Shown here: in pieces, positions 55,326 to 63,115 of the stretch
Layout of the letters: every line of letters begins with the position of its first letter
How positions within the stretch are numbered: position 1 is the first letter of the stretch
Assembly (NCBI RefSeq): GCF_024505055.1
Contig: NZ_JANIBL010000008.1
Location: forward strand, 1 to 64,000
Direction of reading: 5' to 3'
DNA: 64,000 nucleotides
DNA from: Methylomonas rosea
GTDB lineage: Bacteria > Pseudomonadota > Gammaproteobacteria > Methylococcales > Methylomonadaceae
The notes under the pieces: model-generated
What the model was told of the DNA's origin: nothing
The model's database searches: none
What the model saw: only the letters and a program-made list of their open reading frames with translations
Translations under genes and position numbers: made by a program

Positions 55326-55504
55326 GGATTCTCCTGTTTCGGTCTGGTTACACGGCAGCATTTAGGCTGGTGTTAGTTAAGACGGAAACTTTTTGAAAAC
55401 CCACATCAGGCGATCAGGGAATTTTTTTATCGGGGGAAATTGGCAATGCCAAATTGAGATGGTGATATTTATTCGGGGCGGTGTTTGCTTGACTAGTTTA
55501 GGAT

Positions 55505-55673
55505 AAATCCCCTCGATCCCCTGTATGCCCCTTGTGGGTACTTTTTCAAAGGGGGAAGTGAACGTCGCCCAGGCTCGGATTCGATGGTTTTATTGCCCCT
55601 CTTTGAAAAAGAGGGGCCAGGGGAGATTTTTTAGATAAATCCCCCTCAATCCCCCTTTTTCAAAGGGGGAAGT
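55505..55673. repeat. Inverted-repeat elements of the AAATCCCCC type
   Basis: One element (55505-55632) has complementary ends AAATCCCC and GGGGAGATTT and an internal hairpin CCCCTCTTT/AAAGAGGGG (55596-55616). A second half-unit follows with hairpin CCCCCTTT/AAAGGGGG (55651-55669). They fill the gap between the receptor and fecR genes and could weaken readthrough to the receptor. Confidence 0.7.
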
Positions 55674-55681
55674 AACAGCGC

Positions 55682-56755
55682 CTAGCGCAGCACGACCAAA
55701 TACGGCGTGACGCTGACAATCTGCAGCTCCGGCACGGCAGCTTTTAAACTGGCAAGCGCTTGATCCAACGCATCCAGCCGAAACAGGCCGCTGATCCGTT
55801 TGTCGGCCAGCGCCGTATTCAGCAACACCACTCGTCCGGGCCGGTATTGATTGATTTGCGCGACGGCTTGGTGTAGCGGCAAGCCATCGAATTGCAAATA
55901 ACCCTCGCGCCAAAGCGCCATGCTTTCCGGCCGGCTTACGGCTTGCAAGGCGATATTGTTGACGCCGATCAGTGCGGATTGGCCGGCGGTCAGCCGTTCG
56001 CGGTGCCTCTGGGCATCCAATATTTCGACGATGCCTTCGACGAGTTCGACCTGGGTTTGCGCAGACTGGCGCTGGACGCTGAAAGCGGTACCGATTGCCC
56101 GGACTTCGCTGCCGGCGCTGCTGACCACAAACGGTCTTTGCGCATTTTTAGCCACGTCGAAAAAGGCCTCGCCCGACAACAACTCCACCCGGCGCACGTT
56201 ATCGTCGAAATGAATCGCCAGCGCGGTGGCAGTGTTGAGCATTACTCGCGAGCCGTCTGCCAAGGTTATGGTGCGTTGCTCGCCCTTGCCGGTAAGATAA
56301 TCAGCCCGCCAGAATGCCGGTGGATACAACATCGTCAACGTGAGCGCCAGCAGTGCGCAGCAGGCTACCGCCACACTCAGGGACCTGCTGCGGCGACGGG
56401 TTCTGGTTGTGACGCGGCCTTTAAGACTGCGAAGGCCGTCATTCCCGCTCAGGCGGGAATCCGCCGCGCCAACCGGACTGCTTGCGAGTAGATCAGCATC
56501 GTGCGCCTGCCGACCTCCCTCGCGCGGTAAGGGCTGCGCACCGGGTATGCCGCGGCGACCACGCAGTTGCCCCAAGCCCGCCCACAGTTTTTCGGCGCGT
56601 TGCCATGCTTGTTCGTGAGCGCTGTCAGCGGCCCGCCAGGCATTCAGTTCTTGCCGCGCAGACTGAGAAAACTCACCGGAATGCAATTGGCTTAACCAAG
56701 CGCAAGCCTGCTCCAGCAAACGCTCGGCATCGTCTGGCATCGGTTCGGTGGACAT
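55682..56755 (-). CDS. fecR: FecR-family anti-sigma/sigma-regulator
   Basis: A 357-residue inner-membrane regulator. The N-terminal DUF4880 region (about 10-55, LLEQACAWLSQLHSGEFS) is the cytoplasmic anti-sigma part. One membrane helix lies near 130-145. The periplasmic FecR domain follows (GEQRTITLADGSRVMLNTAT, RVELLSGEAFFDV), then a C-terminal STN-like end. It passes the receptor signal to the FecI sigma factor. The linker between DUF4880 and the helix carries about 45 extra residues that look repeat-derived. The ATG at 56755 has AGGA upstream. Confidence 0.9.
   Translation of the reverse strand: MSTEPMPDDAERLLEQACAWLSQLHSGEFSQSARQELNAWRAADSAHEQAWQRAEKLWAGLGQLRGRRGIPGAQPLPREGGRQAHDADLLASSPVGAADSRLSGNDGLRSLKGRVTTRTRRRSRSLSVAVACCALLALTLTMLYPPAFWRADYLTGKGEQRTITLADGSRVMLNTATALAIHFDDNVRRVELLSGEAFFDVAKNAQRPFVVSSAGSEVRAIGTAFSVQRQSAQTQVELVEGIVEILDAQRHRERLTAGQSALIGVNNIALQAVSRPESMALWREGYLQFDGLPLHQAVAQINQYRPGRVVLLNTALADKRISGLFRLDALDQALASLKAAVPELQIVSVTPYLVVLR
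56441..56460. repeat. REP palindrome inside the fecR coding frame
   Basis: ATTCCCGC (56441-56448) and GCGGGAAT (56453-56460) form a perfect eight-base-pair hairpin with loop TCAG, identical in type to the intergenic hairpin at 59075-59102. In the protein it reads as part of AADSRLSGNDGL. Confidence 0.75.
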
Positions 56756-56823
56756 GGTCAATTCCTGCTTGAGCGGTGGGGGAGATATATCATAGACGAG
56801 GCCCTTGGCCTAAACCACAGTCG

Positions 56824-57339
56824 CTATTGGAATTCATCCAGGGTTTTAGCGCAATGCACCAGTGCCTTTTTGATATTTTCTTCCACGGTGCGGATGGAGA
56901 TGTTCAGGGTTTCGGCAATTTCACGCTGCTTCAAGCCCTCGAAGCGGTTTAGATAAAAAATCCGCTGACACAAAGGGGACAAACTATTCATACCCTCGAT
57001 AAGCCGGTCCAAATCCTGCTCTCCCAAAATCACAGTCTCCGCGCACCGCGAGTCTTCGGCTTCGGGCGGCGCGTCATCCGGCCATGCGACTATTGCCGCA
57101 TTCCGCACGGTCTGACTGCGATAGTGATCGATTACTAAATTTTGCGCGGTGCGAAACAGATAAGCTTTCAGATTGCCGACGCCGCTCAAGTCCTCGCTAC
57201 GACATAAGCGCACAAAAGCTTCCTGGCAAATGTCGGCGGCGGTTTCCCGGCAGCGCAGGCGCGAATATAGCACGGCCTCCAGTTCGCCGTGGCAACTGAC
57301 GTATAACTCCTGTAGCGACTGATGGGCTTGAAAAGTCAT
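56824..57339 (-). CDS. fecI: FecI-type ECF sigma factor
   Basis: A 171-residue extracytoplasmic-function sigma factor. Region 2 includes DICQEAFVRLCRS and LKAYLFRTAQNLVIDHYR. Region 4 is a helix-turn-helix (LSPLCQRIFYLNRFEGLKQR, EIAETLNISIRTVEENIKKA). It should direct transcription of the receptor gene when released by FecR. It lies 68 bases upstream of fecR on the same strand. Confidence 0.92.
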   Translation of the reverse strand: MTFQAHQSLQELYVSCHGELEAVLYSRLRCRETAADICQEAFVRLCRSEDLSGVGNLKAYLFRTAQNLVIDHYRSQTVRNAAIVAWPDDAPPEAEDSRCAETVILGEQDLDRLIEGMNSLSPLCQRIFYLNRFEGLKQREIAETLNISIRTVEENIKKALVHCAKTLDEFQ

Positions 57340-57570
57340 GCCGTCTTAATGGTTTACGTATCGAGGCTTAAACCAAAAATTGCCAGCAAATTTAGAGCCG
57401 GACGAAGAATTTTCTGCGCAATCAAGCCACTAGCAGACTGGCAAGCAGCCAAACCGGGCAGCTTTTTATTAAACTATGTTAAATAATTCAGGCCGATACC
57501 TGATCTCACGCACATCCGCGGCACACAAGCCTCAGGGACTGGCGCTGGGAGTCATCGTCCGCCCATATTA

Positions 57571-58494
57571 TCAAGCGTCAAAGCCTTCGCCTCTTTCCCG
57601 ACTTTTCCGCGCAGCTTCCGCCAGCAATTCGTCGATAAAATAACGGCAGTAATTGGGTACGTACAATTGCTTCAGATACGCAATTTTGGTGGTGGAACTG
57701 GGTATCAAGCCGGACAGGTCTATGGCAAGCAGATCGCTATCCTTGACTGCTTCGTATGCCGTGCCGGCAATAATCCCGACGCCCATTCCCAAGCGCACAT
57801 AGGTTTTAATCACGTCGGAATCGGCCGCCGCCAACGTAATATCCAGCGGCAAATGCGCGTTATAAAAGGCTTTTTCTATGGTTGTTCGGCCGGTAAAGCC
57901 TGGGGTGTAAGTCAGAATCGGCTGGGCCGATAAGCGTTGCAGGCTTATTTCGCCTTCCGCCAGCGGATTGCCGAGTGGAACCACGGCGACGTGATGCCAT
58001 TGATAACAGGGCTTGACCACTAATTTGTCGTCTTCATCCAGTTTTTCGGTGCAGATGGCGATGTCGGCCTGATGCCGGTGTAACAAGTTAATCAGATTAT
58101 CCGGCGACGATTGCACCATGTAGATTTTAATGCCCGGATATTTGCGCCGAAACCGACCTATCGGTTCGGGTAGTAAATATTTGGCCTGGGTATGAGTGGT
58201 GGCGATCCGCAAAGTACCGTTACTATTCTCCAGAAAGTCGTCGGCAATCAGTTGGATATTTTTTTTTGCCTGATTGATTAAATCAACTTCTTCCATGATC
58301 TTTTCGCCCAAAGGCGTCAGACCGGTGAGTTTTTTCCCTTGTCTGACAAACAGCGGCGAGCCCACTTCTATTTCAAACAACTGGAGTTGCCGACTAACCG
58401 CCGATTGCACCACGTGCATTTTTTCTGCGGCTTTACTCAAATTGAAATCGGTTTCCTGCAAAACTCGCAGCAATTCCAATTGATTAAGATTCAT
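57571..58494 (-). CDS. cysB: CysB-like LysR-family regulator
   Basis: A 307-residue LysR-type factor. The N-terminal winged helix (MNLNQLELLRVLQETDFNLS, KMHVVQSAVSRQLQLFE) is followed by a periplasmic-binding-like effector domain that starts with IATTHTQAKYLLP, the CysB/Cbl signature for sulfate or N-acetylserine binding. CysB controls sulfur-assimilation genes; cysZ lies in this window at 32319 but far away. The ATG at 58494 has an AGGAGC site. An inverted repeat lies 93-116 bases upstream. Confidence 0.87.
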   Translation of the reverse strand: MNLNQLELLRVLQETDFNLSKAAEKMHVVQSAVSRQLQLFEIEVGSPLFVRQGKKLTGLTPLGEKIMEEVDLINQAKKNIQLIADDFLENSNGTLRIATTHTQAKYLLPEPIGRFRRKYPGIKIYMVQSSPDNLINLLHRHQADIAICTEKLDEDDKLVVKPCYQWHHVAVVPLGNPLAEGEISLQRLSAQPILTYTPGFTGRTTIEKAFYNAHLPLDITLAAADSDVIKTYVRLGMGVGIIAGTAYEAVKDSDLLAIDLSGLIPSSTTKIAYLKQLYVPNYCRYFIDELLAEAARKSRERGEGFDA

Positions 58495-58586
58495 AGGCTT
58501 GCTCCTAAAAAAATTTCGGGATTCAAAGCAAAATTTTATTACTAACCTATACTGTAATTCGACGTTGCGATGAGAATCTATTCTTT

Positions 58587-58610
58587 CGATATAAAAATCA
58601 CATTATATCG
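58587..58610. promoter_or_regulatory. Possible operator upstream of cysB
   Basis: CGATATAA (58587-58594) and TTATATCG (58603-58610) are perfect inverted arms spaced by eight bases, with the T-N11-A character of LysR boxes. The position, 93 bases before the cysB start, would suit autoregulation. Confidence 0.4.
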
Positions 58611-58715
58611 TTTTATTTTAGAGGTTCCGTTCATTAACATGACAAATCGACCAGGTGATTTCGTCGGCTTTTGTTAGTGAGAGGCAGACCTCCTCCTAGC
58701 GACAGGGATGTTTTG

Positions 58716-58746
58716 ATGGCGGGTTGCATAAACCCGCCATTTTTTT
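58716..58746 (+). terminator. Orphan intrinsic terminator
   Basis: ATGGCGGGTT (58716-58725), loop GCATA, AACCCGCCAT (58731-58740), then six more T. This is a textbook rho-independent terminator for plus-strand transcription, yet no plus-strand gene precedes it within 9 kb. It could end a small RNA. Confidence 0.85.
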
Positions 58747-58811
58747 CGCCGCTAGTCTAGCCACAATAGCGTTCCTGATTAGCAAGATGCGTCAGCTAAA
58801 CCAAAAAAGTC

Positions 58812-58918
58812 CGTCATGCTCGCCGTAATACCCAAAGGGCACAAGAGCCAGTGCCATGGATGGCGAGCTTCGAGCTATCCATGCAGTCTGGATTTCGGCA
58901 ATCCCTGCCGAAATGACG
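58812..58918. repeat. REPIN-like element, partly decayed
   Basis: The right end TTTCGGCA-ATCCC-TGCCGAAA followed by TGACG matches the right end of the element at 49259-49358. The left end CGTCATGCTCGCC is degenerate. Confidence 0.6.
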
Positions 58919-59074
58919 ACTTACGCGACGTACCTTTGAATTAGCTGAAGCAATTTACTAATCAGGATAGCGTTAATAAATCGCTGCTTAAGTCCTGCGT
59001 GCGGCTGAGGACGAACGGTTAATCTTGGCATTGTCTATTCCTTCGACAAAGATTTTCCTGATGGTAACTTCTGA

Positions 59075-59102
59075 CTGGATTCCCGCATGCGCGGGAATGA
59101 CG
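59075..59102. repeat. Single REP hairpin
   Basis: CTGGATTCCCGC-ATGC-GCGGGAATGACG: the hairpin arms ATTCCCGC and GCGGGAAT are the same as those found inside fecR at 56441-56460. Confidence 0.7.
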
Positions 59103-59139
59103 AATTTGCAGCCGCAAAAAAATGATAAGTAGATTTATG

Positions 59140-62100
59140 CTAGCTAGCGACAGACCGTTTACTCTGCAACTCCACCAGAATAGTTTCCAGCGTATTGGCC
59201 AAACTCTCGGCTAGTTCAATCGCGTCATCGGCTTGATCCTTAGCGGCCGCTTCGGCTTGCTGCGCCAAACTCTGTATTTGCTGAATCTCGAAAATACCGG
59301 CAAAGCCCTTCAAGTTATGCGCCACAAACTTAATGGCGGCATAGTCGCCCTGCTCGGCAGCCAGTCTTAGTTTATCGACATTAGCTTGCTGCGCGCCATC
59401 CAAGGCGTTGTCGATCAACTTGTCTATAAATGCCTGACGGCCATCAAAACGTTGTTGCAACGCCGCCCAATTGATCAAGCCTTCGGTAGCTACTTCCGCC
59501 ACAGCGTCATTTACCGTTTCCGGCATTTCGAGTACCGCTGCGGCACTGCCCTTACTACCAGTTTCATCAGACACTTTGTTGATGGACACATGCTGCCGCA
59601 ACGCGCCGACCAGGGCATTGGCATCGATCGGTTTAGTAACGCGATCACGCATCCCCATTTCCAGGCAGCGCTGCCGCTCTTCGGGCATGGCGTGAGCAGT
59701 CAATCCAATGATCGGCAAATCCGGCGCAATTTCCAGAATACGCCGCGCCGCCTGATAGCCATCCATCACCGGCATCTGAATATCCATCAACACCGCGTCG
59801 AAACCGGCATAGCCGGCTTCCTCCAAGCGATCCAGCGCCTGTTGGCCGTTTTCCGCAAACGTCACCTGCGCACCTTCGTGGATCAGTAAATCCTCCAGCA
59901 CCAATCGATTTAAAGCCACGTCTTCCGCAGCCAATATTCTAAAACCACGCAAGCGTCCACCGTGGTCCTGATGATAATCGGCCGAATGCTCGACACCGGC
60001 ATCCGTCGCCGGCAGCGGCACACTCAGTGTGAATTTGCTACCCGCTCCCAGCGTGCTTTTGACGACAATATCGCCGCCCATCAAGTTGGCAAGATCCCGG
60101 CTTATCGCCAATCCCAAACCGCTGCCGCCGAATTTGCGGGTGGTAGAGTTATCCGCTTGCTCAAAAGCGGTAAACAGACGACCAATCTGCTCGGCGGTCA
60201 TGCCGATGCCGCTGTCCGTCACGCTGATTTCAGTCATATCTTTCTGCCGGGAAATGTCCAGGCTGACATAGCCATGCTCGGTAAACTTCACTGCATTAGA
60301 CAATAAATTGACCAAAATCTGCCTCAATCGCAAGGGGTCGCCATTCACCCATTCCGGCAAATCTTGGGGGCGATGCACTATCAGGTCGAGTTGCTTTTCC
60401 TTGGCACGCATATCCACCAGACTGATAGCATCTTGAATCAAAGCATCCAGGCGAAACGGATGCTCGTCTAAAGTCATCTTGCCGGCCTCAATTTTAGAAA
60501 AATCTAGGATGTCGTTGACCACACTCAGCAAATGCATGCCGGCATCGTAAATACGGACGCTGTTTTCCTGCATGTTCCGCCCGGCATTATCGCGCAGGCT
60601 AATTTTGGCCAAGCCGATAATCGCATTTAATGGAGTACGAATTTCATGGCTCATATTGGCAAGAAACTCGCTTTTCATATGTACCAGATGTTCTGCCTCC
60701 AAACGCGCGGCTTCGTGCGCCTGCTCTACCGCCTTGCGATGGCTGATGTCGCGCATCACGCCGATGTAAGTACTGCCGAAATCATCCATTAATTCATTGA
60801 CGCTCAACTCTATCGGCACCAGTAGCCCATCCTTACGTTTGCCCTCCACTTCGATCCTCCGGCCGATAATGACTCTTTCCTTGGTGTTATCCAGATGCCG
60901 GCTCAAATAACCGTCATGCTCGGAATGGTAAGGCTCCGGCATCAACATCTTCACATTCTGCCCCAATAATTCGTCTTCTTCGTAGCCGAACAAATCGCCG
61001 ATTGCATCGTTAACGAGAAGCATGATGCCTTTGCTATCAATCAACACCACTGCATCGGACATGGTCCGCAGTACCGCCCTGGTCCTGGCTTCGCTGGTGA
61101 TTAATGCCGCCTTGGCGCGTTTGTTTTCGCTAATATCGCGCACCGTAGCCTGCACAACAATTTCGCTGTCAATTTCTACCCTGCTGAGTTGCACTTCGGC
61201 ATAAAAAGTCTCGCCGTTTAAACGTTTATGCAACCATTCGAAGACAACCGAGCCATCGGCAATAGCCATCTCAAGCTTTTCATTTGCCAATTCGCTGGAT
61301 GATCGGCCATCCGGCTGGTATTCCGGCGACAATGAGGCCGGCGTTTGCGCCAAAAACTCTTGTTCATCCCGGCAAGCAAACAGACTGATTGCCGCCGTAT
61401 TAGCCGAGATAAATCCGCGCCTGGCACTGAGGGTCATCAAGGCATCCCGCGACGATTCGAACAGGGCGCGATGGCGCTGTTCGCTGGCTTGCAAAGTCTG
61501 TATCGCCTGTTTTTGCGCGGAAATGTCTCTGATAAAGGCGCTGAATTCGACAGCGTTTGCCAATTTATTGGGTGTAATGGCCAATTCAATCGGGAACTCA
61601 TGCCCATCGCGGTGCAGCGCCACCACTTCTATGCGCTGGTTCAACACCGAAACATGTCCGGTATCCAAATAGCGCCGCATGCCTTGCTGATGGGCCTGCC
61701 GGTAGCGCTCCGGAATAATCACATCGTGCAACAAGCGGCCCAAGACTTCAGCGGCCGGCCAACCGAATATCAATTCGGCCTGACGATTCCAACCATTGAT
61801 AAAACCATCGGCGTCCATCTGCACCAAGGCATCCAAAGCAGTATCGACAATGCTGCGGATGCGGATCTCATCCTCGCGCCTTGCGGCCAACAGTGCCGCA
61901 AAGCCGTCGGCCATTTCGTTAAAACTCTCCGCGACTTGCCCGATTTCATCGCGCATGGTCAAGGACATTCTTTGCTGAAAATCGCCAGCGGAAAAGGCTT
62001 TTGCGGTTTTCGCCAGCCTCTCCACGTATCGGCTAACCGCAAGATGGGCGCCAATCGCAAAATAAATGATCAGCATAAATATAAAGCCGGGGATGCCGAT

Positions 62101-63066
62101 GCTTAGTGCCAGCGTGGTTTTGGCGGCAGCGACTCTCGCCCTGATCAGTTGTTCGGCTGCCGGGATAAAGCTGTCGTAAATCTCCGAGTACGCCGTATCC
62201 AAGGCTAGAGTCACCGTCGAATAAAAGTATTCCGGATTAATGGAGAATTTTTCCTGAACAATATCGGCAATCACATGCTCAGTAATCAGACTGGCTGCAT
62301 TGACGATATTTTCCCGGGTAGTCGTCAAGATAGGGTGTAACTCCGGTTTGTAACGCTGAAAATCATGCGTAGTTTCTTCAATGACCCCAATGCCGGTCTC
62401 GATTCTGTCCTTAATGAGGTAAATCTGGATTTTTTCCTGATCGCTAATCTGCTTTTTGGTCAGTATCCCGATACCATACGCGCGCAATTGCGCAATGCCT
62501 TCAAAGGCCTTCGGCATTTGTTCGGTTACCAACATAATCAAATGGTAGGAATCCAGATTGGAATCGGTGAACAACAAATATTCTTCGCCAATCAGTTCCT
62601 CCAAATCTAATAACTTCTCCACCAAGCGACTATGTAAACGATAACTGTCTTGAATGTTTTGAGTGGCGGCGTTTTGCCGTAGTTGTTCCCAATCGTTTTT
62701 TATGTCTGTGTATGCCGCAACCGTAAACGAATCCGCCGATAGTGTTTGCCTCAAAACGGATAAGGCTGAGTCGACTTTGGCTTCAGACAGGTCGCGTTTC
62801 TCGCGCAAGCCATCTATGCCGCCAAGTACAGCAGCGGACAAACCCCGATGCTGCTGCACAGATTGCATGGTCTGCGTAATATGTTTGATTTGTACCAGTC
62901 CTTGCAGCTCGCGCTCGGAATCCAGAATCACCCGACTCAGACTTTGATAAAGGCTGTAAAACACCACGACAACAGCCAGCAGTGACAGAAAACCTATCAC
63001 CACAAACTTCTTGCTGAAACTTAATCGATTCATCAGCGCCACAGCGGGCGAAAACAAAGCTTGCAT
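59140..63066 (-). CDS. NIT-like/HAMP/PAS hybrid sensor histidine kinase with REC and Hpt
   Basis: A 1308-residue membrane kinase. A first helix (about 25-45) and a second (about 320-345) enclose a helical periplasmic domain whose QSVQQHRGLSAAVLGG motif recalls nitrate/nitrite-sensing NIT domains. HAMP follows, then three PAS units, HisKA with His807 in ANMSHEIRTPLNAIIG, HATPase (NLLSNAVKF), a receiver with Asp1095 in VLMDIQMPVMDG, and an Hpt domain with His1250 in AHNLKGFAGIF. The final phospho-acceptor must be another protein; the adjacent upstream gene encodes a receiver protein. The ATG at 63066 is preferred over the TTG at 63072. Confidence 0.9.
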   Translation of the reverse strand: MQALFSPAVALMNRLSFSKKFVVIGFLSLLAVVVVFYSLYQSLSRVILDSERELQGLVQIKHITQTMQSVQQHRGLSAAVLGGIDGLREKRDLSEAKVDSALSVLRQTLSADSFTVAAYTDIKNDWEQLRQNAATQNIQDSYRLHSRLVEKLLDLEELIGEEYLLFTDSNLDSYHLIMLVTEQMPKAFEGIAQLRAYGIGILTKKQISDQEKIQIYLIKDRIETGIGVIEETTHDFQRYKPELHPILTTTRENIVNAASLITEHVIADIVQEKFSINPEYFYSTVTLALDTAYSEIYDSFIPAAEQLIRARVAAAKTTLALSIGIPGFIFMLIIYFAIGAHLAVSRYVERLAKTAKAFSAGDFQQRMSLTMRDEIGQVAESFNEMADGFAALLAARREDEIRIRSIVDTALDALVQMDADGFINGWNRQAELIFGWPAAEVLGRLLHDVIIPERYRQAHQQGMRRYLDTGHVSVLNQRIEVVALHRDGHEFPIELAITPNKLANAVEFSAFIRDISAQKQAIQTLQASEQRHRALFESSRDALMTLSARRGFISANTAAISLFACRDEQEFLAQTPASLSPEYQPDGRSSSELANEKLEMAIADGSVVFEWLHKRLNGETFYAEVQLSRVEIDSEIVVQATVRDISENKRAKAALITSEARTRAVLRTMSDAVVLIDSKGIMLLVNDAIGDLFGYEEDELLGQNVKMLMPEPYHSEHDGYLSRHLDNTKERVIIGRRIEVEGKRKDGLLVPIELSVNELMDDFGSTYIGVMRDISHRKAVEQAHEAARLEAEHLVHMKSEFLANMSHEIRTPLNAIIGLAKISLRDNAGRNMQENSVRIYDAGMHLLSVVNDILDFSKIEAGKMTLDEHPFRLDALIQDAISLVDMRAKEKQLDLIVHRPQDLPEWVNGDPLRLRQILVNLLSNAVKFTEHGYVSLDISRQKDMTEISVTDSGIGMTAEQIGRLFTAFEQADNSTTRKFGGSGLGLAISRDLANLMGGDIVVKSTLGAGSKFTLSVPLPATDAGVEHSADYHQDHGGRLRGFRILAAEDVALNRLVLEDLLIHEGAQVTFAENGQQALDRLEEAGYAGFDAVLMDIQMPVMDGYQAARRILEIAPDLPIIGLTAHAMPEERQRCLEMGMRDRVTKPIDANALVGALRQHVSINKVSDETGSKGSAAAVLEMPETVNDAVAEVATEGLINWAALQQRFDGRQAFIDKLIDNALDGAQQANVDKLRLAAEQGDYAAIKFVAHNLKGFAGIFEIQQIQSLAQQAEAAAKDQADDAIELAESLANTLETILVELQSKRSVAS

Positions 63067-63115
63067 AGGCAATACTCGGTGCGATTATTAGATCGGTAGG
63101 GATTCAGGCGGGTAC

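Larger units (their letters stand above)
58495..59139. other. Repeat-rich intergenic region
   Basis: About 645 bases without a recognised gene. In order it has the cysB promoter zone, an inverted repeat (58587-58610), an orphan strong terminator (58716-58746), a REPIN-like unit (58812-58918), a decayed CCTTCGAC-type repeat (about 59005-59050) and a single REP (59075-59102). The interval from 58611 to 58746 could give a small RNA. Confidence 0.5.

Noticed and set aside
61345-62106. 253-codon plus-strand frame
   Set aside because: Antisense to the hybrid kinase PAS region and without recognisable domains.
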